This document shows positions 5,980-13,531 of a stretch of DNA of 19,762 nucleotides, one piece after another. The translations under genes and the position numbers were made by a program. The notes under the pieces are model-generated. The model made no database searches, was not told the origin of the DNA, and saw nothing but the letters and a program-made list of their open reading frames with translations. Within the stretch, counting starts at the first letter, position 1, and the number at the start of each line of letters is the position of its first letter. The DNA is from Rickettsiales bacterium (GTDB lineage Bacteria; Pseudomonadota; Alphaproteobacteria; Rs-D84), in the NCBI GenBank assembly GCA_031259745.1, contig JAIRLB010000014.1, forward strand, positions 1 through 19,762, written 5' to 3'.

Positions 5980-8190
5980 TTACTCAATGTCGCCATCGGC
6001 GGCATCTTCGTTGTTATCTTCATTGTTGTCATATAGTTCATTTTCTTCATTATCTGTCGCTGTTGATTCTGTCAGCTCATTTGATTCGTCAGCTTTTCTT
6101 GAAGTATTTTCGTTGGTTTCTTGTTCGGTTTCCAATCTTGCTTCCATTGCTTTTTTGTTTACATCGTCAATTTGCTTATCTTTATATTCAATTGCCGTAT
6201 TCATTTTTTCCACTGCATTCGAAGACAGCCTTTTTATATCCTGCACCATATTTACAACATCGGTTTGAGTCTCTGTTGCAGACCTCTTCGCTTTATTCAA
6301 TGCATCTATCGCGCTTTTGGTTGCAGCATCCGTCCCACCGTCTTTCTTTATTTTATCAATCGCCTGATTAGCGCTTGTCAGCGCGCCTTGCGCCTCTGCC
6401 GCTTTTTCTAGCGCGCCGCTCAAAGCTATGTATTTTATATTCAATTCGCGCAAAATGACCGGTATTTCTATTGAAAGAGTTTTCTGATTTTCGTCAGATA
6501 AATCTTCTATTGTTCTTGTTATATTTTCAATTGCAGCATCGCTTGCACCTATCTTCGCGGCGAATGTTCCGGATATCCTCTCGGCTTCTTTTTTGGCTAA
6601 ATCCGCATCCCTTCCTGCATCTTCATATCCCGGTATTTTTATAGACACTTCATTTATTGCCCCGACCTTTTGTTTATTGCTTTCCAATTCGGCTGTTTTT
6701 TTATCTTCCGCATCCTTCGTTTTTTTAGCCGCGGCTTCTTCCGCCATTCTTATATCTTCCGCCTCTTGCTTTTTCATGTCATTCTGCTCGTCCATATATT
6801 TGATTACTTCGTTCATTTTCTCAATCGCAGATGCCGATATGCTTTGTATTTCTTGCGCTATTTTCATAACATTTTCCTGGGCCTCTGCTGCGAATTTCTG
6901 CGCTGTATCCAATTCGTCTTTTGCAGTTTTTACATCATCTTCTTCTTTTTCCTCTCTAACTTTTCTTTGTGCGTTATCCAGTGTGCTTTTAGCTGAATTT
7001 GCTTCGCTCAGTGCGTCTGATAACGACTCGTATACAATGTCCAGTTCGCGCAATTTTGGTGGAACTTCTCTCGCGCTTGCATTTGGAATGGCGTCCAATT
7101 TTTCTATTGCCTTATCCATATCATTATCAGGAGTAAGTTTGCTGTTTATTTTTGCGGCAAATTTTCTTAGTGTTTCATCAACTGCTTTTTTTGCCTGCTT
7201 TGCGCCAGATTCTGCATCTTCATATCGTGTTATTGCTGAAAAGCTTTCAGTCCCGGAAATCCCGTTCACAGCCAGAGTTCCGCCGCCACCCAATATACTT
7301 CCGGTAGAGTCCGTGGTTTTGCCGCTGACAACACTACTTAGAGCATTTCCAACAGTGCCCTTGCCAAGATTTGGCAAAACCTCGTTAACCGCCAAATTCC
7401 CGACAACCCCGCCGATAACGCCGACGGCGGCAACCGTGCCGCCTGTCTTTGCGCGATCTGCAGATTCGGATTTCTGTTTATCCCAAGCGGCCGCATCTTT
7501 GCCGCCAGGATTCTGCAACGCGCGGGACAAGCTGGCAAACGGGCCGCCGGTCTTTTCAATCGCAACATTGTCGTATAATCCGGCATCGGCTTTGTCTAAT
7601 ATTGCTTCCGATTCAATCCCAAGTTTCAGACCTAGCGCTTCCTTGGTTATTTTCAAGCTTGCAGCCAAGGTTTTATATTCTGTGTATAAATCAATCATAT
7701 CATTTCCGCCGGGCAATACGATTTCCATTTCGCCGCCCTTGATATTTCGCCCCTGGCCGTAATCGCACACAAAAGTGGCCAGATATGCTTTCATATCTCG
7801 TTCGCTTGCCTCGTCCGCAGATTGTTCGGCCTTGCCTTGCAGCAGCTGCCCGGCGCCGATGCCGGTCGCGCCGATTGCGGCACCCCCAAGCATTTTGTTG
7901 GCTGTTGAGTTTTCCTTGTCCCTCATTGTCTGGGCATTAGCTTTCAGTTTATCCACTTCTTTCTGTGAAGTTTCTTTCCGCTGCCGCTCAATTTTGTTTT
8001 TATTCTCCGTAGTGATGCAAAGTCCTTCAAATATTGTGTATCCGTCAATTCCTTTGTCGCATTCGTCTTTTTTCACACATTCTTTTTTAACTATCTTGTA
8101 ATCACCAGTGCAGATGGTTTCGGACGCGCATGCGGTCCGGTCGCAAATCAGCAGATAAAATATCAACAAAAACAGACCGGCGTGTTTCAT
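5980..8190 (-). CDS. Large exported coiled-coil protein with an internal duplication, function unknown
   Basis: Unrecognised family. ATG at 8190 (GGGGA five bases upstream) gives 736 residues. A frame extension to 8217 was rejected because it would start inside a terminator hairpin. A signal peptide (GLFLLIFYLLI, cleavage after ACA near residue 22) leads to a small four-Cys module (about 27-58), then two Gly-rich hydrophobic stretches (about 101-119 and 250-272) that look like glycine-zipper membrane or packing segments. From about 322 two homologous units follow with a period near 200 residues: YEDA (323 and 522), LREL (380 and 580), EKMN (457 and 661). They are rich in Ala, Lys, Glu and Asp and helical, typical of coiled coil. 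The last 25 residues are very acidic (Asn/Asp/Glu runs). It heads the operon and follows a structured leader. Confidence 0.8.
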   Translation of the reverse strand: MKHAGLFLLIFYLLICDRTACASETICTGDYKIVKKECVKKDECDKGIDGYTIFEGLCITTENKNKIERQRKETSQKEVDKLKANAQTMRDKENSTANKMLGGAAIGATGIGAGQLLQGKAEQSADEASERDMKAYLATFVCDYGQGRNIKGGEMEIVLPGGNDMIDLYTEYKTLAASLKITKEALGLKLGIESEAILDKADAGLYDNVAIEKTGGPFASLSRALQNPGGKDAAAWDKQKSESADRAKTGGTVAAVGVIGGVVGNLAVNEVLPNLGKGTVGNALSSVVSGKTTDSTGSILGGGGTLAVNGISGTESFSAITRYEDAESGAKQAKKAVDETLRKFAAKINSKLTPDNDMDKAIEKLDAIPNASAREVPPKLRELDIVYESLSDALSEANSAKSTLDNAQRKVREEKEEDDVKTAKDELDTAQKFAAEAQENVMKIAQEIQSISASAIEKMNEVIKYMDEQNDMKKQEAEDIRMAEEAAAKKTKDAEDKKTAELESNKQKVGAINEVSIKIPGYEDAGRDADLAKKEAERISGTFAAKIGASDAAIENITRTIEDLSDENQKTLSIEIPVILRELNIKYIALSGALEKAAEAQGALTSANQAIDKIKKDGGTDAATKSAIDALNKAKRSATETQTDVVNMVQDIKRLSSNAVEKMNTAIEYKDKQIDDVNKKAMEARLETEQETNENTSRKADESNELTESTATDNEENELYDNNEDNNEDAADGDIE

Positions 8191-8200
8191 ATATCCCCAC

Positions 8201-8232
8201 AAAATAAAAACCACCAAATAGCGACGTGGTGG
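8201..8232 (-). terminator. Leader terminator just upstream of the coiled-coil gene
   Basis: On the - strand CCACCA (8232-8227), a 10-nt loop and TGGTGG (8216-8211) are followed by TTTTTATTTT (8210-8201). It ends 11 bases before the start codon, where a terminator makes sense only as an attenuator or as the end of a separate small RNA. Confidence 0.7.
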
Positions 8233-8381
8233 CGGGAGATTGGAAACTATTAAATAGGAAATAGTGCTACGGCTTCAATATATAACGCAGCTCTCCCGCC
8301 TATTGCAGGAGACATTTTTCGTCTGTAACGACGCCTATTTAACAGGGTTTCCACACCCCACCAGCAGAACGTCTGCTGATT
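8205..8381 (-). ncRNA. Structured 5' leader, riboswitch- or attenuator-like, or a stand-alone sRNA
   Basis: The predicted RNA starts at 8381 and is about 175 nt long. A 5' hairpin (CAGCAGA/TCTGCTG, 8378-8362) comes first. A long helix can then form: TGGTGG (8363-8358) with CCACCA (8232-8227), GGAAAC (8352-8347) with GTTTCC (8247-8242), and TTAAATAGG (8342-8334) with CCTATTTAA (8258-8250). It encloses three hairpins: CGTC/GACG, TCTCCTGC/GCGGGAGA (8312-8292) and GCTGCG/CGTAGC (8291-8266). The same CCACCA is the 5' arm of the terminator, so helix and terminator exclude each other. GGCGGGAGA (8300-8292) can also pair perfectly with TCTCCCGCC (8239-8231), forming a pseudoknot. It matches no riboswitch class or 6S RNA that I can recall. 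Confidence 0.6.
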
Positions 8382-8387
8382 AGGCAT

Positions 8388-8416
8388 ATTATATAACTAA
8401 GTCCTTATTTATGCAA
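8388..8416 (-). promoter_or_regulatory. Promoter of the leader and exported-protein operon
   Basis: TTGCAT (8416-8411) and TATAAT (8393-8388) are 17 nt apart on the - strand, predicting transcription from A at 8381. It lies after the stop codon of the upstream GT61 gene, so the operon is independent of it. Confidence 0.75.
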
Positions 8417-8459
8417 ATGAAAACTGCATGCAAAAATATAATTGTAAAGAAGTGGAAAA

Positions 8460-9587
8460 TTATAAAACAGAATTCAGCCAGTTGCGAAAGAGATTCCGAT
8501 TGCGCCGGCCCGGCACCAGGCACGCCAGCAGCATTACCGCCTTGTGCTTTGTCTTGCCGTACATGACCCCGCCGTTGTTCTTGCGGTACTGTTCCAGTGC
8601 GTTTTCGTATTCTTGCCAAGCCGTATTATCAAACTTTAAATCAGCTGCCTGATATTCGAACCCGTTGTCGTCCAAAAATTGTTTCAGCCATGGGGTCGCC
8701 CCGACAATCTGCGGAACTGCTGTAAAATGCGCGGTCTTGAATTTTTCAATCGAACCGGATATAAAAACAGAACGTAATCCCTTGGTTTTGTTTATCAGAA
8801 GCTGTATGCCGCCGTTGCTTTTCGACTGCCTGTTGCGCATTATCTGAATGACATTTCCGCCAGCCGGCATAAACAGCGCCAGATGCAGCGCCGTCCCCGC
8901 CAGGCCCGCCAAAGATTTGCAATTCTTCATCAAGCCTATCTGTGCGTTCAGCGGCAAAGTTTCCGGATAAATTATTTCATATCCGTTTTTTTGGAAAATC
9001 TTTTGCAGTTTTTCTTCGCCAAAAGTCTTGCGCGCGCCCATCTTTGCACGCGACAGATATATTTTCTCAAACTTTCCTGCCGCGGGGGCCAAGCAGGCTA
9101 TTCTGGCGAATGTATCGCCCATCTCGCGGGAAGAAAACAAAGGTATGTTGAACGCCTGTTCCGGCACAAATACATTTCTGAATTGAGCCGTTTCTTCCAG
9201 AATCACGACATCTTTAATATCGATTCCCATCAGGCCTATCAAAACGCGAGCAAACTCTGGAACACGGTTCACGCGGTTGTCTTTTACGAAAACTATTTTC
9301 GCGTCTTTGTACTTTTTGTCAAAAATTGGATACATGCGATTCATATGCTCTAACAGAAAATGTCCGAAATGCGGATCAAGATTTCCAAGATAAATCGCGT
9401 TGAAATCAAAATACTGAATGTCTTCGCCGCGCAAATCTTTTGGCACGAATTGCCCCTTGGCGCCGCGCAGCTGCAACGAGGATTCTACAAACCGCCCATC
9501 AGATCCGAAAACGCCAAATCCGCCGCTTTTGTCGATAACAATTTTCCCGCGCAGAATTTTTCGGACCCTCAGTCCGGATTTAATCAC
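8460..9587 (-). CDS. GT61-family (DUF563) glycosyltransferase, likely phase-variable and out of frame with its best start
   Basis: Probable transfer of a sugar onto a surface polysaccharide in the cytoplasm. GT61 signatures, counted from GTG 9587: HFGHFLLEHMNRMYP at 73-87, YLSR at 177-180, and SLAGLAGTALHLALFMPAGG near 225-244. GTG 9587 has only a weak AGG, and coding-like sequence (LPEIYAPG, then FLLRADNRQ) continues upstream in frame to a CA-dinucleotide tract. Beyond the tract are two better starts: GTG 9714 with AAGGAAGGA, and ATG 9751. Neither is in frame as written: GTG 9714 ends at TGA 9645-9643 and ATG 9751 at TAA 9658-9656. One more CA unit (or two fewer) would join GTG 9714 to the body, and one fewer would join ATG 9751. 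The gene is divergent from the RgpF-like gene. Confidence 0.85.
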   Translation of the reverse strand: MIKSGLRVRKILRGKIVIDKSGGFGVFGSDGRFVESSLQLRGAKGQFVPKDLRGEDIQYFDFNAIYLGNLDPHFGHFLLEHMNRMYPIFDKKYKDAKIVFVKDNRVNRVPEFARVLIGLMGIDIKDVVILEETAQFRNVFVPEQAFNIPLFSSREMGDTFARIACLAPAAGKFEKIYLSRAKMGARKTFGEEKLQKIFQKNGYEIIYPETLPLNAQIGLMKNCKSLAGLAGTALHLALFMPAGGNVIQIMRNRQSKSNGGIQLLINKTKGLRSVFISGSIEKFKTAHFTAVPQIVGATPWLKQFLDDNGFEYQAADLKFDNTAWQEYENALEQYRKNNGGVMYGKTKHKAVMLLACLVPGRRNRNLFRNWLNSVL

Positions 9588-9659
9588 TTGCCTATTGTCG
9601 GCGCGGAGCAGAAATTTTTTCGCACACCCCGGCGCATAAATTTCAGGCAGCCGTTTTAG

Positions 9660-9699
<40 letters not shown>

Positions 9700-9711
9700 T
9701 TCTGCGGGTTT

Positions 9712-9727
9712 CACAAATTCCTTCCTT
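9712..9727 (-). promoter_or_regulatory. Strong Shine-Dalgarno and GTG start serving the GT61 gene upstream of the repeat tract
   Basis: AAGGAAGGA (9727-9719) stands four bases before GTG (9714-9712). The frame reads Met-Lys-Pro-Ala-Glu-Ile-Tyr and then enters the Thr/His tract. TTGCGC and TACCAT, 17 nt apart upstream (about 9770-9742), could be a promoter for it. The competing ATG at 9751 has GGAAG eight bases before it and would lie upstream of or at that transcription start. Confidence 0.55.
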
Positions 9728-9755
9728 GTTTTTCGGTCGGAATGGTATCATTATT

Positions 9756-9784
9756 TTGACTTCCGCGCAAATCTTTTGTATAAT
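9756..9784 (+). promoter_or_regulatory. Strong promoter of the RgpF-like/GT2 pair, nearly leaderless
   Basis: TTGACT (9756-9761) and TATAAT (9779-9784) have a 17-nt spacer, the best sigma70 match in the window. The expected start of transcription near 9791 is two or three bases before the ATG at 9794, so the mRNA would have almost no leader. Confidence 0.75.
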
Positions 9785-9793
9785 CACGCGGAT

Positions 9794-10636
9794 ATGGCAA
9801 GACGTCTTTTTATTTTCGCCGCATACGACAAAGATGCGATTATCGACGATTCTGTCCTGGTTTATGTCCGCGCCTTGTCGGAAATCGGCGACATCGTGTT
9901 TTACATGGATTCGGACGCTGCGGACAGCGAGCTCGCAAAAGTCCGCAAATTAGTTCTTTATGCCGGCGCGTCCCGTCACAACGAATATGATTTCGGAAGT
10001 TACAAGCGCGGATTCGAATGGGCGAAAAACAATATTGATTTGAATTATTACGATTGGATTTACTTTGTGAACGATTCAATGTACGCGCCGTTGAATCCCA
10101 TATCGCCGATCTTGGAAGACTTGGAATCGCGCGGAACAGACGCCGCGGGAATTGTCAGATACCCCGGCAAAAGAGAGCATATCCAGGCATGGTTCTTCGG
10201 CGCGTCGAAAAAATTATTCCTGTCGCAAAATTTCCTGAACTTTATTACGGGGATCAAGTTCGCGGGCGGCAAGTCCGGGGTCATCTCGAAATACGAGCAT
10301 GGATTCACCAGGATGCTGAAATCGGGCGGATATTCATTCTGCATAAAAAGAACCTTGCATGGACGCGGGGTCTACAATAGAATAAAATGGCTTTTCCGGC
10401 ACGGATTCCCTTTTATGAAGAAGCTTTCCATCACGCGCAAACGCGGTTACTTGGGAAGCCAGATTCTTTATATTATCGAGCATGCAAATCCCGAAATCCG
10501 CGACGCGATCATGCAGAATGCAAACCGTGTCTATGGCGCTGATTACATGAAATGGCTGCTGACTAAAAACCCGCTGCGGATTCTGGCGCGCGGACTGCGG
10601 CACTTTTTGCTAAAAATTTTCAAGGAGGGGATATGA
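9794..10636 (+). CDS. RgpF-like (rhamnan synthesis F family) glycan biosynthesis protein
   Basis: The 280-residue product matches the RgpF family, used in making rhamnose-containing and other surface polysaccharides. The visible core is YDFGSYKRGFEWA (65-77), then YDWIYFVNDSMYAPLNP (86-102). These correspond to the family's xYDFGSYKxG and YDxIxxxNDSxYGP motifs, with a Tyr-Ala-Pro variant. The C-terminal 50 residues are basic and could touch the inner membrane face. ATG 9794 is preferred over a TTG at 9776, which lies in the -10 region. No real Shine-Dalgarno exists, consistent with a leaderless message. Its stop overlaps the next start in ATGA, so the two are translationally coupled. The exact sugar is unknown. 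Confidence 0.8.
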   Translation: MARRLFIFAAYDKDAIIDDSVLVYVRALSEIGDIVFYMDSDAADSELAKVRKLVLYAGASRHNEYDFGSYKRGFEWAKNNIDLNYYDWIYFVNDSMYAPLNPISPILEDLESRGTDAAGIVRYPGKREHIQAWFFGASKKLFLSQNFLNFITGIKFAGGKSGVISKYEHGFTRMLKSGGYSFCIKRTLHGRGVYNRIKWLFRHGFPFMKKLSITRKRGYLGSQILYIIEHANPEIRDAIMQNANRVYGADYMKWLLTKNPLRILARGLRHFLLKIFKEGI

Positions 10637-11466
10637 CCAAGCGCATTGCAGCCGTCACAATGGCGCGCAACGACGAATTCTTTCTGGACCGCTGGATCGC
10701 TTATTACGGCAGCCAGCTGGGCCCGGAAAATCTGTATATATATCTGGACGGTATGGATCAAAAAATCCCGTCCGGCGCGGGGGACGCCCATATTGTGAAG
10801 TTAGAGCATATCAATGGAATGTCGCGTGTCCGCGGGGACAAGCACCGCATCGGATTGTTATCCAAACTTGCGGCGGATTTATTCGCCGACGGATACGACC
10901 TGGTCATCGGATGCGACGTTGATGAATTCCTGATTGCGGACCCCGATACGAACAAAACGCTGCGGCAGTATCTGTCCAAAGCCGATATCAAAACAACCGC
11001 ATCCGGGCTGGGCATGGACGTCGGCCAGGATTTGAACCGCGAATACCCGCTGGAACCCGAAAAGCCGTTTTTGGAACAGCGCGAATATGCCCTGCTATCG
11101 ACCCGCTATACAAAACCAATCGTGCTGGCAAAGCCGTTGCGGTGGGGCAGCGGATTCCATAATGTGAAAAGGCATAATTTCCACATCGATAAAAATCTGT
11201 ACCTGCTGCACTTTGGCAGCGTCGATTACGAGATGATTCGAAACAAGGTCGGCGGAAGGGGCCCGGATTGGAAAAAACACCTGATCCGACGCGCGAAAAC
11301 CATCTTTATCATAACCCGCAGAAAAAGCCGCAGGGAAAGCTATATAAAATTGGCGCGCGCCTTGCAGACCTTTATCCGCCCATTATACGCTTGGAACAAG
11401 CCCGCGATGTTGGGATTGAAGCTGGTTGTAAAAATCCCAAGCAGGTTTAAGAAGACGGGAATTTAA
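10633..11466 (+). CDS. GT2-like glycosyltransferase (Glyco_tranf_2_4 type)
   Basis: The 277-residue protein opens with IAAVTMARNDEFFLDRWIAYY, the start typical of the Glyco_tranf_2_4 family (related to GT2 and GT92), followed by a DxD metal and nucleotide-sugar motif in CDVDEF (94-99). The later FHNVKRHNFH and HFGSVDYEM segments fit the acceptor half. It is cytosolic, with a basic C-terminus. The ATG overlaps the previous stop (ATGA) and has a perfect AAGGAGG six bases upstream, so it is coupled to the RgpF-like gene and probably works on the same glycan. It converges on the GT2 gene at 11582. Confidence 0.82.
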   Translation: MTKRIAAVTMARNDEFFLDRWIAYYGSQLGPENLYIYLDGMDQKIPSGAGDAHIVKLEHINGMSRVRGDKHRIGLLSKLAADLFADGYDLVIGCDVDEFLIADPDTNKTLRQYLSKADIKTTASGLGMDVGQDLNREYPLEPEKPFLEQREYALLSTRYTKPIVLAKPLRWGSGFHNVKRHNFHIDKNLYLLHFGSVDYEMIRNKVGGRGPDWKKHLIRRAKTIFIITRRKSRRESYIKLARALQTFIRPLYAWNKPAMLGLKLVVKIPSRFKKTGI

Positions 11467-11581
11467 AATTAAGGAATAAGGAAAAAGTAATAAGGAATAG
11501 GTTTAGGGCGCTTCAATCCGCCACTACGGTTTTCAGCTCAACGATTTACTTAAATTATAAATCAGAAATTCTTTTCGACTT
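11467..11581. other. Convergent intergenic stretch without a clear terminator
   Basis: AT-rich, with repeated TAAGGAATA at 11470 and 11491. TAAGGAATAAGGAAA at 11470-11484 is the exact complement of 5168-5182. I see no strong hairpin with a T tract for either convergent glycosyltransferase gene. Confidence 0.4.
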
Positions 11582-12592
11582 TCACTCATTAATAAACTTC
11601 AAGATTTTGCGCCGATATATCCTTGCGTATCTGGCCGGCGGATTGTCAAACATTCCCATTTCACCCAAGCGGCGCAACGCTTCCCTTATATCGTGAATAT
11701 CCTGCGGATCTGCGATATATTTCATCTTGCGGAAGATTTGGAATATTATTACCGGCCACATAATTTCGCAAGACCAAGAATCCATTTCATAATCTGTCGC
11801 CTTTTCTTTATACAACTTGTATGAATGCTCCAAACCAATCAGCCAGTTGCGCACTTTCTTCGCTTCTTTGGACGCCATGTCTATGGAATTAAAGTTCGGA
11901 AAGTAATAATAGAACGGCAGTTTTGTAATTGTGACTTTCGGGCGGCGCAGCATCACCTCTGACCACCAAGGAAAATCTTCGAATGTGATTCCCTTGATGA
12001 ATTTGATCCCTTTGATAAATCCGCGGCGAATCAAGTGACGCCAAACATAAAAATGCTTAATCGGCCATCTGATGCCGCTGTGACGCGGACATTCCGTCGC
12101 ATGCGCAAAAACATCATATGTCACAAATGTTTTGATGTTTTCCAGATTGTATTTCTTTTTAATACCGCGCGGCAACGCGGAATCAATATCAAATCCCAGC
12201 CTGTGACGCACCAGCAGCTGCGGTCGGAACAACTTGTCTTTATACCAGGAAACGACATCCGAATTGTCGCGTCGGGCCAGCGCATGCGCGATTTCCATCG
12301 TTTGTGGATGAATAAAGTCGTCAGAATCCAGATAAATGACATATTCGCCAGTCGCCGCATTCGTGCCAACGTTGCGCGCATCGGACAGGCCGCCGTTTTC
12401 CTTGGCAATGATTTTGAACCGCTTGTCGCGCTTGGCGTATTCTTCCAAAATAACCGCGGAATTATCCGGGCTGCCGTCATTCACGCAAATCGCTTCCCAA
12501 TCGGCAAAGGTCTGATTGGCAACGCTGTCTAAACATCGCCGCAGATATTTCTCGACATTATAGACAGGTATTACAACTGATATTGCAGGCAC
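11582..12592 (-). CDS. Family 2 glycosyltransferase
   Basis: Inverting GT-A transferase of the polysaccharide-assembly type, 336 residues. Landmarks: ISVVIPVYNVEKYLRRCLDS at 4-23, the nucleotide-binding VNDGSPDNS at 37-45, ENGGLSDARNVG at 65-76, and the catalytic-metal DSDD at 89-92. The acceptor half is rich in aromatics and Arg/Lys (FEDFPWW, FYYYFP), suggesting a membrane-near acceptor such as a lipid-linked oligosaccharide. The ATG is 11 bases after the stop of the preceding gene with AAGGGGA before it. It is the last gene of the MFS-recA-Caps_synth-GT2 run. Confidence 0.92.
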   Translation of the reverse strand: MPAISVVIPVYNVEKYLRRCLDSVANQTFADWEAICVNDGSPDNSAVILEEYAKRDKRFKIIAKENGGLSDARNVGTNAATGEYVIYLDSDDFIHPQTMEIAHALARRDNSDVVSWYKDKLFRPQLLVRHRLGFDIDSALPRGIKKKYNLENIKTFVTYDVFAHATECPRHSGIRWPIKHFYVWRHLIRRGFIKGIKFIKGITFEDFPWWSEVMLRRPKVTITKLPFYYYFPNFNSIDMASKEAKKVRNWLIGLEHSYKLYKEKATDYEMDSWSCEIMWPVIIFQIFRKMKYIADPQDIHDIREALRRLGEMGMFDNPPARYARIYRRKILKFINE

Positions 12593-12603
12593 TGCGTTCC
12601 CCT

Positions 12604-13512
12604 TTATTTATACATATTACATATTGCATCCGCGAAAGTCCCCACTGCGGGTTTTTCAGAGCTATATGTCTTGTATGCAGTCTTTTGAAAAAATGAATCG
12701 GCCGTGATTTTGCCAAAAGTCTTCCGATCAAAAGGCTTGTCATGATATCCCCACCAAAGCGCATGCGTGGGATCCTGGTCCACATGCTGCATTTTTGCAA
12801 ATTCAACCTTGGCGCGCGGATCATTCTGAACCAACGTTTTGAATATCAGCTGATGCATGAAATAATCAAAATTGCTGTTTTCACGCATCCAGTAATCCAA
12901 AATCATCGCGCGCCACGCGGCCAGCAGATAGGACCCGCGCCGCGCGCGTATGAAGCAGTTCTGCATAAAGCTGTACGGGCTGCCCACGACCTTGCCCGCC
13001 ATATATACAAAGAAATCCTGATCTGCAATCCATTTTGGAATCGGCGATGTTGCAAAGCATGTGGCATCCAGCCAATAACCTCCGTGCCTGTACAGCAATT
13101 CAACGCGGCAGATATCCGCGAAATGCGCGCGCTTGATTTTTCCAGATTTGTATTTATCGATTATAAACTGAGGCAAATCGATATAATCAAACAAGTTCGC
13201 GTCATCCAAAATAACAAGCTCTTGCGAGCAATTATGGCGTATGGATCGCCAGCAGGCTTTTACCAAATCGGGCGCGGCGGCCTCGCCCTGCTGCCAGATT
13301 GTAAAGATTTTTTCATTCCCTTCGTTTTTTATAACCGGGGTTCTTTTCACGGCGGCCGCCGCAGACAGATAGCGCTTGAAATAGTTCGGCAATGTTTTCG
13401 CCAGAATATCGCTTCGGATTTTTCGGCGGACTGTCCGGTCGCGCCACAACCAGTTTAAGACATGCCCCCTGACTATAATATCCGCAAATGCGGCAATTCT
13501 GACAAAATTCAT
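12604..13512 (-). CDS. Capsular polysaccharide synthesis-type glycosyltransferase (Caps_synth/GT32-like)
   Basis: The 302-residue product has the Caps_synth hallmark set: FTIWQQGEAAAPDLVKACW around 70-88, then a block ending DICRVELLYRHGGYWLDAT (133-151), in which the GGYWLDA segment corresponds to the DxD region of GT32-like enzymes. The N-terminus is basic. ATG 13512 was chosen over a start 63 bases upstream because it has AAGGA six bases before it and the longer form would overlap recA. It begins 19 bases after the recA stop, so the two genes probably share an mRNA. The sugar and acceptor cannot be told from sequence. Confidence 0.85.
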   Translation of the reverse strand: MNFVRIAAFADIIVRGHVLNWLWRDRTVRRKIRSDILAKTLPNYFKRYLSAAAAVKRTPVIKNEGNEKIFTIWQQGEAAAPDLVKACWRSIRHNCSQELVILDDANLFDYIDLPQFIIDKYKSGKIKRAHFADICRVELLYRHGGYWLDATCFATSPIPKWIADQDFFVYMAGKVVGSPYSFMQNCFIRARRGSYLLAAWRAMILDYWMRENSNFDYFMHQLIFKTLVQNDPRAKVEFAKMQHVDQDPTHALWWGYHDKPFDRKTFGKITADSFFQKTAYKTYSSEKPAVGTFADAICNMYK

Positions 13513-13531
13513 AAAGCATCCTTTATCGATT

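Noticed and set aside
6593..7762. A 389-codon open frame opposite the coiled-coil gene, rich in Ser, Phe and Ala
   Set aside because: Its composition is the mirror of Lys/Glu/Ala-rich coding on the other strand. The - strand frame has a signal peptide, a ribosome site, internal repeats and a promoter.
8190..8217. Start of the coiled-coil protein at 8217
   Set aside because: That codon is inside the leader terminator hairpin and lacks a ribosome site. ATG 8190 has GGGGA and begins a good signal peptide.
8205..8381. 6S RNA, SRP RNA, glycine riboswitch or retron msr-msd as identity of the structured leader
   Set aside because: Size and a rod-like fold suit 6S RNA, and GCGGGAGAG recalls the glycine aptamer, but the conserved bubble or core sequences are missing and there is no reverse transcriptase nearby.
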